NCBI RefSeq assembly: GCF_008831285.2
Contig: NC_045146.1
Coordinates: 6,274,972 to 6,338,971, forward strand
Length of the DNA stretch: 64,000 nt
Direction of reading: 5' to 3'
Source: Nymphaea colorata
Taxonomy: Eukaryota > Streptophyta > Magnoliopsida > Nymphaeales > Nymphaeaceae
This document shows positions 23,412 to 34,000 of this stretch, one piece after another. The translations under genes were made by a program, and so were the position numbers. The notes beneath the pieces are model-generated. The model saw only the letters and a list, made by a program, of their open reading frames with translations. It searched no databases and was not told the DNA's origin. Position 1 is the stretch's first letter. Each line of letters starts with the position of its first letter.

Positions 23412-23548
23412 CATGAGGCTCGACTCATGAACGAGTTCGAGCCGAGTCATTTGCTTTAATGTTATTTCTCGAGCTCGAGGTTTCATTAGTCGAGCCGAGT
23501 CCGAGCTGGCTGAACTCAGGCTCGACTCGGCTCGTGTTCACCCCTAAG
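23412..23548. repeat. GAGCC/CTCGACT-rich insertion in the LINE, hAT-like end
   Basis: This 137-bp piece is packed with CGAGCCGAGT, GAGCTCGAG and CTCGACTCGG words and breaks the LINE just after IRFWVDG. Reversed, the right edge reads TTAGGGGTGAACACGAGCC, similar to the edges of repeats at 1,800 and 7,830. The left boundary and any target duplication are unclear. Confidence 0.45.
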
Positions 23549-24045
23549 TATCATTGACGGATGTTACTTGAGTAGGATATTATAGTGCTCCTATCTTTTA
23601 GGAACATTCTTATACACTTCGGCATTGAGAGGCCAGTCGGGAGTTTTCTTGACAGGCTTATTTGGAAACGGACCAGCATGGACAAAATTACACATTAGAT
23701 ATCTAGTTTCACACTTATAGAAGACATCCTACTAAAAAATTGGAGGAGTTAGGTTTGGCATGAGGATGCTCATCCCCAGTCCAGATGGTTTATGCAAGTA
23801 GCCACCTCTTACATGGCATATCACTTGCCAATAGACGGACCCCTTGCTTCAAGGCAGATGAATCCATTGACCATGATGTTCTCCTGTAGTTTTGATACCA
23901 AAGTAAGGTTTGCTTGTGTCCTTCACACTATCTGAGCTGAAATGATGGTTCAAGTGCAGACTTAGAAGTGGTTGGTTCCAGTCTTCCAGGTACGATCACA
24001 TATGCTTTTACATAATTGCAACATATATGGCTTGTTAGTCATACA

Positions 24046-24209
24046 TAGGGCTGGGCCGCCGGCGGGGGCCCGGAACCCGGCCCGGTTCAGGCCCCGAAAA
24101 ACATGGCCCGGGCCCAATGAGCCGGCCCGGGTCAGCCCGGGCCAGGCCGAGTCGGGCCCAGGTTTCAGATATCGGGCCGGGCCGCGACCCAACTCGATGC
24201 CCACCTCTA
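24046..24209. mobile_element. GC-rich hAT MITE with perfect 8-bp target duplication (164 bp)
   Basis: GTCATACA stands on both sides (24,038-24,045 and 24,210-24,217), the 8-bp duplication typical of hAT insertions. The ends are TAGGGCTGGGC and, reversed, TAGAGGTGGGC (9 of 11 match). The inside is very GC-rich (repeated GGCCCGG, GCCCGGGCC) in an AT-rich setting, which makes long arginine/proline/glycine-rich frames on both strands that are not genes. It sits in the decayed LINE at 22,042-24,300. It carries no transposase and would depend on a hAT transposase elsewhere. Confidence 0.9.
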
Positions 24210-24300
24210 GTCATACATGAGGACTCTTTCCATGAAACACTCAAAAGTTCTCTTATCCAGTTGAGAAGCAGCCACATCTAACTTGTTACTAAGGCGGTTA

Positions 24301-25600
24301 TCAGATTTGCATTCAAATAACCACAACCTTGAGGGAAGGTAAGGCCGTAATTACTAGCAACTAGTGAAGGGAAGCGTGTTTGGGTGTTCTTCGGTCAACC
24401 AATGATTAACTGTTTCTTGAAAGTGTGGTGCTCCACTCTATTTCAACCTCCTCACAATATAACCATCGAATTAGTGTTACGGGAAGTTTTTTTCGAGAAA
24501 AAAATGTGAAAAAAAATTAAAAGGTCAGTAAAAAAAGAAAAAAGAAAAAACATGTTTTTCTTTAAAACGTTAATAAAAGGGATAAAAACGCATTTTTCCC
24601 TTTTCTCCGTTTTTTACAATTTTTCACGTTTTCTTACATATTTTAGTAACCAACTTTTCATTTTTCACATGCCATTTTTAGGATCTTTCCGTTTAAATTC
24701 TTTAAGTTTTCGAGATTTTCCCAAGATTGCCCAAGAAAAACTCTTGCCTTATTACCCCTGAGAAAATCTTCGGCGCTTAAACGCTTTGAAGGCTCCATTT
24801 GGACAGTTTCAGACGGAAGAGATTAGCTAGGATAGCTACGATGGTTGAGGGCAAAGATTGGAAGGAAGAGCCCTCCCTCCCAACCCCAAAATGCTCGCTT
24901 ACCGTGGGTGGCAGCCTCGTTCAGGTTGCGAGGAATATCAGATCTCTCAGCCTCTTTCTTCCCCCCCTTGAGGTGCAGAAATGCCAAATGGTCCTATGAA
25001 GCTGTATCCTCGTTCACATGGTCCTGCTCCTCTTCTCCGGAACAAGCTGTCAGACACGGTGATGATATATGCTTAAGACAAAAAATCAATTTCATCGCAT
25101 TTGCCTTTGTGAACTAAAACCGTCCTTTGAACACTGGTTTCTCTAAGAAGCCCACTCAAAGATATCTTCTGAAGAATTGGCACGGCCGTTGACTGCTTAC
25201 TTGGTAAGACCACTAAAACGAGAAAAGGCGGCATTGGTTTTCAATCTTCCCCCGCTTCGTTATCTTCTTTATCTTCTTCACCGAATTTATATATCTTATT
25301 TATATAATGTGAAAGAAAACTTCTAGAGAAAAATGAAAAAAAAAATTAAAGAGCCCAATCATCCAATTCAAGCCCTTGAAGATCTGTAATTTGGTGTGTG
25401 TCCTCTCTTTCAATTTTGGCATAATTTTGCCTCGTACATAATCCGTTTTTCCGGTGCCTTCTATACGAATTTTAGGCGGCCTCCAGCAGTTTGGTGGAAA
25501 GCATATTCTGTTGGCGACGGATGCGTCCATTAATGTGAACTCTTATTAACATAAATATGTTCCAAACTGAAACCAAGATATTGAAATTATAAATATTATA
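24301..25600. other. Gene-free stretch downstream of the intact gene
   Basis: About 24,480-24,760 is an AT-rich stretch of AAAAA/TTTTT words that can partly fold back. About 24,790-25,110 is less AT-rich and has a 66-codon frame starting MVEGKDWKEEP, which I do not recognise; it could be an exon fragment. Nothing else is seen. Confidence 0.35.
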
Positions 25601-25619
25601 CCTGCAGCAAAGTGACAAC

Positions 25620-25843
25620 CAGGTTATTAAAAGTGACATAATTGTGCATAATTATCATTTACATTCTCACTACCAAAACGAAGTTCATTTTGTCATCCAA
25701 AAATTTTGTGAAAACCAAGGGGAGTTCTCAGCCAAGCACCTAAACCGGGAGTCTCACTACTTTCTAAACCAGGTTATAAAACTACAATCTCAATAACCTG
25801 GTTTTCACAAAAACGAGTTGTGGGGTTGTCATCCAAACGGGCC
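25620..25843. repeat. Possible MITE next to the gene's stop codon
   Basis: Reversed, the right edge reads GAGGCCCGTTTGGATGACAA, which looks like a plant TIR end. Inside, TTTTGTGAAAACCA (about 25,705-25,718) and its inverted match TGGTTTTCACAAAA (about 25,799-25,812) can pair, and CCAGGTTAT-like words recur. No matching left end or duplication was found. It would form part of the 3' untranslated region or flank of the gene ending at 25,857. Confidence 0.35.
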
Positions 25844-25856
25844 TCAAGTATTAACG

Positions 25857-28800
25857 TCATCTTGTTGATTTTCCAGATGAATGGAGGATCCTGTTAGCAG
25901 CATCTGAGCTAAGTGCTTCATACACCTGAAGAACAGAAAGCCAAGATTCTTAAGACACAAGCCACATATGAACTCAAGGACGAACTTCAACAACTCAAAG
26001 CAACACTTACAAATTTCTTGTGAACCATCTGAAAGGCATTGCAGAACCTTTCTGCCTCTTCTGAGCTTACCTATAACAGTAGAAACACGGGACACCATAT
26101 AAACAAGAAAATTCTCGATATCTGATTCAAGTAAAAACAATGAGACAAACAATGAAGGCAGAAGAGCTATAAAGGTATGATCATTGAAACAAGTCGTAGA
26201 AGGACATAGACCAAGTTAGTTATCCTTGTCATCCTTGATAGATGAGCAAGAGAGACGCAGTAGAAACAACACAGAAAGTGAACAAATAGTTGGGACTCTG
26301 ACACTACGAATTATCAGATGGACCAGCATCACAATAAGGTCAAGTGCATGAAACTCAAGAAACGACTACATGACACCTAAATAAGACAATTAAAGAGTAT
26401 ACACAAAATAATCAATTAACAAAAATAAGCTATGGTTCTATGAATACTTCAAGAAAAAGGAAAGCAAATTGTTCGATCGCTGCATGCACAGATTAGTCAT
26501 AATAACTCGGGTGCAACAACTTTTCTGGAGAGTTCATGTAACTTTGACTTACGGAAAAAAAAAAACGAACAAATCAAATATAACAGAAAACCAAAACTCT
26601 AAACATACGACTGTGACAGTATCATGAGATGCCGAATGTCCAAGGTGTCATCCCTCTTTCCATGTCAACATATTTCCAGATTAACCTGTAGTTTTCCTGA
26701 TTACATGAAATGTTGAGAATGCATATTTTGCTGTCACTGTAACATAATTAAGGTTTGTGGCTGTGACTCGGGATTAACAGATGATCTTTATTAGAATTTA
26801 CTGAAACACAGAGTTCGCCTGAATTTCATTCACATGACCGCAAGTTCAGGATTGAAGCCACAACTTCTGTAGGGCAACATGTTGAGCACCTGAGGTTTTA
26901 TTCATCCTGCTTCCAGGAGAAAAAAAATTGTTCTTTCTCTGAAATTTGGACAGACCTTGGAAGAGAAAAGATAAAAGAGTCTTAAAGACCAAAAAGGATA
27001 CCATATCCTGGCACCTATATCAAAAGAAATTGTGAGGTGAGATGAAAGTCCAAATTTCAGAAAAACTCATATTTGAAAATTCAAGAAGTTGCAAGTAATA
27101 TTTTCTTACCCTTCCAGAAAGGTGAAAAATGGAAGGAAAAAAATTACAGATCCAGGGTTTGTGAGTTTGGGTTACATGCATGAAGGACCAAGGTTACCAT
27201 GTCTTCTGCGTGACAGTGGCACAATTAGCATCCACGTCAGTATACTCTTGACAACAAATCCTGCGTTACACTGGTCTTGCAGCTCTAACTACCAGGCATC
27301 ATAGCAATTTGAATTGACCACTGCAATAACGTAGACAAGTTTTAGGTTTTCCAAATTAGTCAAACCAGGCACACTGGTACCCCGAGTTCAAGAATCCGTT
27401 CGCATCACCAAAAAGAATTAGCTTCATTCTTTCTTTCAAATAACTATGGCAAATTGTTGAAGGCTAAACAGAACCAGTAGCACCCACAAAATTATTGGAA
27501 TAGATGATATAATAACTAAAAGGTAGAGGTTGCATCAAAATAAGAAAAGCTAACTATTGGAGTACTGAGCTTTTATAAGATATGGGAAACAAGGACAGCC
27601 AAACAGGAACAGAATCGAATTTCTTTTAAAGTATTTCTACAAAATACAGAAAGTACCTTTCTCTCTGCTGCCGACCTTAATTTTCCCCAGAATGGATCTG
27701 TCAAGAAGAGATACCATGACTATAAGGAGTGCTTCGTCGACAGAAATACTAAACCATCACTACATTAACATAAAGGTAATAGGTCAAACCAAGTGTCAGA
27801 TTGCTCATCAAGAAAAACTAGTCTGCAACTTTAACACACAAATAAATGCATCTTCCCCCCAGCTCAAGCTGAGTTTCTAGGAGGTTGGTCAGAAATTGAC
27901 ATCTCAAAACTTCAATCCTGTTTATGGTAGCCGCATATATCTATAGTTGGTTTGCTATAAATAGTATGAAGCACCTTTCATCTAAATAAGCATTCAAGTT
28001 TCATCCTCTAAGATGCAAAATACATTCTAATTATAGACAGTATGCTTTAGAGTTTAGAGCTATGTCTGATAGGGTCATAGAAGCAAAGTGCAGGCGATGC
28101 ACTTTCCAAGAAAACATGGTGGATATATATATATATATATAGAGAAACAACAAAATTATCAATTAACAGTGAACAAGTTATGATTCCATTAACAATTCAA
28201 TTAGAAAGAAAGAAAATTACATGTTGTCACACCTGTCCCGCCTGCACACCTGCAACCACACCCAAGTTATGCCGACTTGGCTGCAGACTGATTCTAGCTG
28301 TTAGAAGCACTACGGATAGCTGAGGCAATGAGTAGACCCTATAGCCTAAGTACACCTACGCCGAACTAGGTGCTTTGGACAGTAAAGAAGAAAATTAAAA
28401 AAATGCAACACTAAATGTTATTATATATATATATATATATATATATCACAACCACATATAGTCACATAAAATTGTTATACAACAAAATAATTCAACTAAA
28501 TACATATAGAGTTGCGCGCGCACACACACACACATGTATATATGTACACGAGGTACATTCCCAATGATGTGGTGGCCATGAGAAGGATGGGGATTGTGAT
28601 ATAGAAAGAAAACACATACATGTATATATGTATGTATGTATGTGTGTGTGTGTGTGTGTGTGATGTGTTGGCCATGAGAAGGATGGGGATTGTGATATAG
28701 AAAGAAAACACATAAACCAAAGCTTTTTCAATAGAAAACTTAATAACTGTTAACACTAAAACAGTTTAAATATGATAATACAAAAACATTGAATACTATA

Positions 28801-31016
28801 AACATAATTAAAAAGTTTAAAAGATCAAATTTAATGAATGAATAACTAAAGTTTACAAGTTATATAGTACAAGCAAAAGTTACATGTAAGCAACTTGCTC
28901 CAATGTTATGAAGCATGCAAAACCTTCCCTTTATCCAAACTGCTAAATCTCTAATTCTACTTTGTCAAACTCAAAGCCTAAACAAAGCTTAAAATAACTA
29001 ATGTATTAAAAAGAAAAAAGAGAAAGAAAAGAGGGAAAATAAATGCTCGATTAGATATAGTTTATGATGACATTGCCTTGATGTAAAATGTCTTCAATTA
29101 TAATTCTATTAAGAAGAAAAACTATTTAAAAATACTACATATGTATGCATGTTAAAAACTTAAAAGTTAAAATAACATAAAACATTTTCTAATTATAATG
29201 AGATTGTGAACTGCAATTGTAACTATAAGTGCATGCCCACACACACACATGGACTCATGCACATATGCTTTCAATGCAAAATCGCATGTAACACAAGAAA
29301 ATGAAAGGACTACACAAAATAGAAGATGAAAAAAAAAAGCCATCTGAAAGGAAGAAAATAAATAAAAAAGAAAGAGAAAAACAAACAAGCAAAAATTTAG
29401 GTTGCAATAAAAAACCTAAGGTATCAAACAGTTAGGCACACCTAGCCGTCCTAGGTAATGATCTAGGCATTTTGAAATGGCAAGTCACTTAAAACCAGCT
29501 AGCCTAGGTGATCAGTGGAGCCTGACAGCCTAGGCCAAGCCTTGAAAACATAGCTTAGCTATAGAGTTTATATTCAAAAAAGCCTTTACCTGAAGCTTGG
29601 AGCTCATCATGGACCCCAAGAGGAAATTCAAACCAAATTTAAAACAAGAAACTATAAACTAGCGAACTCTAGTATGAGACCTTAGTTGGTGATCATAGAC
29701 ATAGCCAAGGATGTCATCTGGATTAAGAGGGTGACACTAAGAAAACTTGCAATTAATAACTCAAACCATATAACAGATGAAAGAACCTTTTGCTAAACTA
29801 AAGAAAGTAATCCAGTTTTGCATTCTATTGTACACTCGTGGCTCAGGGTTTGACCAAAAATGTAACTGAAAATGGCTTCCAGTATGAGATAAGAAGGAAA
29901 GACATGAGGCTAATCATCTAACACTCTCCATCCTACTTAAATCCGGCAGACAATGTTCTTGAACTCATCAACTGGAGTTTGTTAACCACGCTTCCTCTTT
30001 ATCTGGGGCCTGATAATTTTGTATTTTTTCCCCCACAACCTTCATCTAACCCAATTCTGTTAAATCTACAGAACAAGCAGCGAGACCGATGAACAGCATC
30101 ACCCTTTGCCAAGTTAGAAACACGAATTTTTCATGGCATCGTTCAGTTATTCCAAGTGAGTCATGTAGGCCCAAATGAACCAGACATGCCATGAACGAAG
30201 CAACTGAGCAAATACCACTTGGCACTTACCTTACTGCTCAGGTCAACAATCCCATCATTCATAAAATATTTTAATGATTTCGGTGCCTACATCCCTCATG
30301 AATTAGTTCACTAACCAAATAAGGCTGAAGCTCTGAACTATTCGTGGCGTGGCAAAAGCATAGGTCATTAATAAGTTAGATGAAAAGTCGATACCATTGA
30401 TGTCGATTTCCAGATCTTCCTTCCTCTCCGCTTCACCCCACGCTTCCTGCCATCGAGCTACCTGAAACAATACAAAAAAACTCATTAAATCATTCAAGAG
30501 ATCCTAAAAAACATTACCAACAAAGAACATCGCGTGTAATCAAACAATTTCAGTTTTCTTCCACCTCCTCTCTCGCCTCTCGGGATGTCGACGCTTTCGA
30601 TGCTTCATCATCTGCCTGAAACCCAAAACTAAACATGGTGAAAACATAGAACCATCACCACCTAATTGAAATAAATCGACAATTTGACCGTTCGTCGCCT
30701 CAAATCGCAGACAGGCCACCAAGTTTACGGATATAAGAACCCGAATCTAAGAAAAATAACTAGAGAAGAAGATGTAGGCATCATTTTGATGAAGAAAAAG
30801 GTATACTGCAGATCGAAAAGAGAAAATGTCGCAACTGAATCAAAACCCTATTTTTAGCCATCATGTCACCAACAAGATCGGGAAGAAAATTGTCGACAGA
30901 GGGAAAAAAACACGAAATCTACGAGGAGAAATGTTAGCGGACAAGTTTACACAATAAGATCGCGATCGGACGACAGGGAAAAGATCAAGGAGACGTCGGA
31001 ATTCAGCCTCGTCCAT
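25857..31016 (-). CDS. Intact six-exon gene for a 117-residue conserved-looking plant protein
   Basis: Six minus-strand exons join in frame: 31,016-30,951; 30,615-30,565; 30,461-30,395; 27,697-27,657; 26,070-26,011; 25,925-25,857 (stop TGA). All introns have GT/AG ends. The phases agree, and one codon (Asp, at exons 3/4) is split G|AT. Landmarks are MDEAEFRRLLDLFPVVRSRS in exon 1, STSREAREE in exon 2, ARWQEAWGEAERKEDLEID in exon 3, PFWGKLRSAAERK in exon 4, EEAERFCNAFQMVHKKF in exon 5 and YEALSSDAANRIL in exon 6. The protein is charged and helical-looking, with no signal peptide or membrane segment. I recall similar small uncharacterised plant proteins but cannot name a function. ATG at 31,016 has G at -3 and +4. 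The sequence just upstream is GC-rich, as expected of a plant gene start. Intron lengths are 335, 103, 2,697, 1,586 and 85 bases. The exon 2 donor (GTGGAA) is the weakest splice site. Confidence 0.8.
28570..28716. repeat. 47-bp direct duplication around a TG microsatellite, in intron 3
   Basis: A segment starting GGCCATGAGAAGGATGGGGA and ending GAAAGAAAACACATA occurs at about 28,572-28,618 and again at about 28,670-28,716, nearly identical. A TATG/TG repeat lies between. This gives the repeated ILLMA... frames on the minus strand, which are not genes. Slippage or unequal exchange at the microsatellite explains it. Confidence 0.8.
29405..29555. repeat. CCTAGG-rich repeat in intron 3, MITE-like
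   Basis: CACCTAGCCGTCCTAGG, AGCCTAGG and ACAGCCTAGGCCAAGCCTTG recur in 150 bases. A looser relative with CCTAAG/CTAGG words is at about 28,290-28,380. The look is that of plant MITEs rich in GCCTAGGC, but ends and target duplication were not found. Confidence 0.35.
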
Positions 31017-31099
31017 TGCTCGGGGAAGTCGGAATTGGGGAGCTGGCAGGTTTTACGGCCCGCCGCCTCTTTAGATATGTGAACGGGTCGAACCAATAC

Positions 31100-34000
31100 T
31101 CCCGGTTCGGACACTATTTCCTATGGTTGTCATATAGTTACTTTCAAGTTATTTATTTTCCGTACTTTCTTTGTTGATGAAGACACCTCATGTGTAGGGA
31201 TGTTAATGGACCGACTTGGAATCGATTGTACTAGTTTCCGCATGTAGATGTTCACGTTTTCATGTTCGATTATGAAAGAAGAAAGATCAATACCATATTT
31301 GAATCTGAATCCAAATTCATCATCCCATTTCTATTATAAAACTTACATCTAAATCCTAATTTTATTTTTAAACCGAAATTAGATGTGATACGAATTCAAA
31401 TTCAAAAGGATGTTTCCTTAAATATGGATTGGAACTCGAATCTGACTGGAAGTCATTTCCAAAATCTGAATCTGATCCCATTTCTTAATTAGATATCGTT
31501 TACCTTTCACATGTCCGAACTTTTTGAAGCAATTCGGTTTATTCACTTCACTAACTATGTGAGGGAGATTCAGCTGATTTCAGAACTTGCGGATTTTCCT
31601 TCATATACTTTTTCCTACTTTTCCTTTTAATTAAACTCGTGATTTTTATTGCCTCGTTTTTCCATGTCCCAAATAACGGAAAACTATTCATGATCCGAAA
31701 AATAAAACTTGGACAGGCACTCAGGCAGTCGTTGGTAGGGGAAAAGCATTCACATGAATGGTCCAACAGGACGAGGGGCATTAAAAGTAACCTTTTTAAT
31801 TTACCCTTTTGTCCTGACACAGAGGCGTTTCTAATTTTTATCACCTTCTCTCTATAGGGGTAGATCGGTCTTTTCAAGTGCCTGAGCATTCTTGTAAATG
31901 CATCCTAAGACCATTCAAATCTCTTACCCAACGAATTGACTACTGGGATGTCTTTTGAAAATTTGCTTCATTAATGGATGACGATTGGAATCCCAAGTTC
32001 TCCATATCGACGAAAATGCCCAAGGGCACCTCTCGTGGGAGTTGGGTCTAAAAAGAGTAATAAAATGTTATGATGAATCCATGGAAGGTGGAAGCAGGCA
32101 CATTATTGCGGCCAACGGTACCATGGGAAAGTGGTGAAGATCAAAGAGATTGAAAAAAAACAAGAAAAAAAAGACACAAGTCTAGCTAGATTTGAAATTC
32201 CTGGATATCTTTGGGCTTCATATACTTTGGATGGAACAAGGGCATTTATCTTCAGTCTTGGGACTTTTCCTTTTTAGTCCGCTATGAGTTTCCACCATTA
32301 TTGCAGATCAAATGTTAGTTGTCACATGGAGAAGGAAATACTGAAATATAAGCAAGGCCAGACTTGATGGTGGGTTGCATGATGCAATTACTTGGATAAA
32401 GTGAATGGAATCTGGTGTTGATAGTTGCGAATATCTCATTACTAGAGACATGGTTGCCACGTGAATGGCAATTCGTGTACCTTGTTACCTAATGTAGGTC
32501 GTCAGCAAAGGAAATGAACATACAAATTAAGGAGAGACGCATTTGCAGAATGAAACTTCATCAATTAAACCATTTCAAAATTTTTGACATAGTTTGAGGG
32601 ACGAGAAATGGCCAAAGACATCGACTATAACTCTTTCCGGCAAACGGAAGGGCGATGGATAACTGTCCATCACTCAACATAGTTTTGTGACCTATCGTTG
32701 CCCCATGAAAGAGATGCAACTACACGAACAGTTCCCAACTTTAGCACACATCATGGTATGTTTCCGAGCACTGCAGCTTCTCCAAATTCAAACTCAAAAA
32801 TAGTTCCCCAATTAGACATGATACTTTTTTTTTTTGGGGGGGAAAACTTATGGATCGATCTCTCTAGCTAATAAGCAACAAAAAAGCATTGTTCCAACAA
32901 CTTATAGTCTCGTTCCAACAGGTAGCTGTTGCAAGGCAGGTTCTTCTGTTGGTTGAAGTAATCCCATACAACCTTCTTTGGAAGCATCTCATCCAGGGGT
33001 GGAGCAAGGGTAGGGCCTCTTCTAAAAAGCTGAAAGCATAGAGACATCTATGAGACCATCTCCCTCTATGAAGAGCACCATCGTCTAGGAAGAAACCCAT
33101 CTTGTGCCTTTTTAAAGCCACATTGTTGGATAACTAGGTAACATCCACCTTCTCCTAATTGTTTATTTAGATGTCGTATGGTTTTATGTATTTGCCCCCT
33201 CCTTCCAACAAAGACAATACAAATCTTTGATCTTGTCAAGTGATAAAGTAACTCCTTGAACTTGCCTCTTGGCTCTTTAACAAGAAACTAGTATTCCAAC
33301 GGATCATCTGGGTGATCCTGCTTGGCTTTGACCACCACATGATGTTTGAAAGCTTGTCCACCATAAGGGTTATCTTACCCATGGTAACCAAAACATGTTT
33401 GTACGGATTCCAATGTTCAGCAAATGCACAATCAAGTTATCGTGGACACATGTCATACCCCGTCTTGCTGTCGTACCTAACCTACATAACATCTAGGTCG
33501 GGAACATATCTGTAAACTACTTATGCCATTTACCACAGCATCCTAGTGCCAAATGACGTGATTTGTGGGGGGGGGGGGGAATCCTTCCAGCTGCTGTGGT
33601 CAATGGAGTACCAAATATGATTTGGGGGCACTGCTCCATTTATGGCATTTCCTAATGGAACGAGACTATAAGTTGGGCTTTACGAAAGAAGGGCAACATG
33701 TTTTTACACATTCGCATGCTGGACTGCCGAATAGGTAAAATTGGAAATGCCATGAACTTTGTTGGCGTTTACAAAATGCCGGCAAAAATCCCTTACAGAA
33801 CTTTTCCTGCAGTAGGGGCTAGCTATTGCTGTTGCTACTACCGGCAGCACATTTACATCTAAAAATGCCTCACTAGACAAATAATGAGAAACTTGCTATG
33901 ATAAACACAAGTATGGTAAAATCTATATTTCTGAAACAAAAACAAGATTGTTTCCATTCTATCTTTCCATCTGACGTCGTTGATTGTGCAGTTCACCTCA

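Larger units (their letters stand above)
22042..24300 (+). mobile_element. Decayed L1-type LINE, reverse transcriptase to C-terminus
   Basis: Plus-strand remains in LINE order: [14 protein letters not shown] at about 22,068-22,110 (usually APGPDGF...FF...W), VIPKKG then ITPNQVAFLSRR at about 22,197-22,360 (usually LIPKK..., ISPNQ.AF..GR), SPFADELMVLSKID at 22,707-22,748 holding the catalytic box as FADE, and SPWEKMIYGKYL...GEGRIRFWVDG at 23,235-23,410 (the C-terminal W...KY and IRFW.D motifs). Frames change often and stops are present. The 5' half is missing; the ccsA piece abuts its start. It is further cut by the repeat at 23,412-23,548 and the hAT MITE at 24,046-24,209. The right end is an estimate. 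Confidence 0.7.
27698..30394 (-). other. Intron 3 of the gene, repeat-rich (2.7 kb)
   Basis: This is the largest intron of the gene at 25,857-31,016. It holds TA microsatellites at about 28,122-28,141 and 28,422-28,446, a TATG/TG run at about 28,619-28,662, a 47-bp duplication, and a CCTAGG-rich repeat. No coding signal is seen in it on either strand. Confidence 0.6.

Noticed and set aside
23962-24277. Three overlapping Pro/Arg/Gly-rich frames on both strands
   Set aside because: They come from the GC-rich hAT MITE at 24,046-24,209, not from a gene.
31639-31889. Overlapping frames on both strands (72 and 112 codons)
   Set aside because: There is no recognisable domain and no splice or promoter context; they look like mutual shadows in non-coding DNA.
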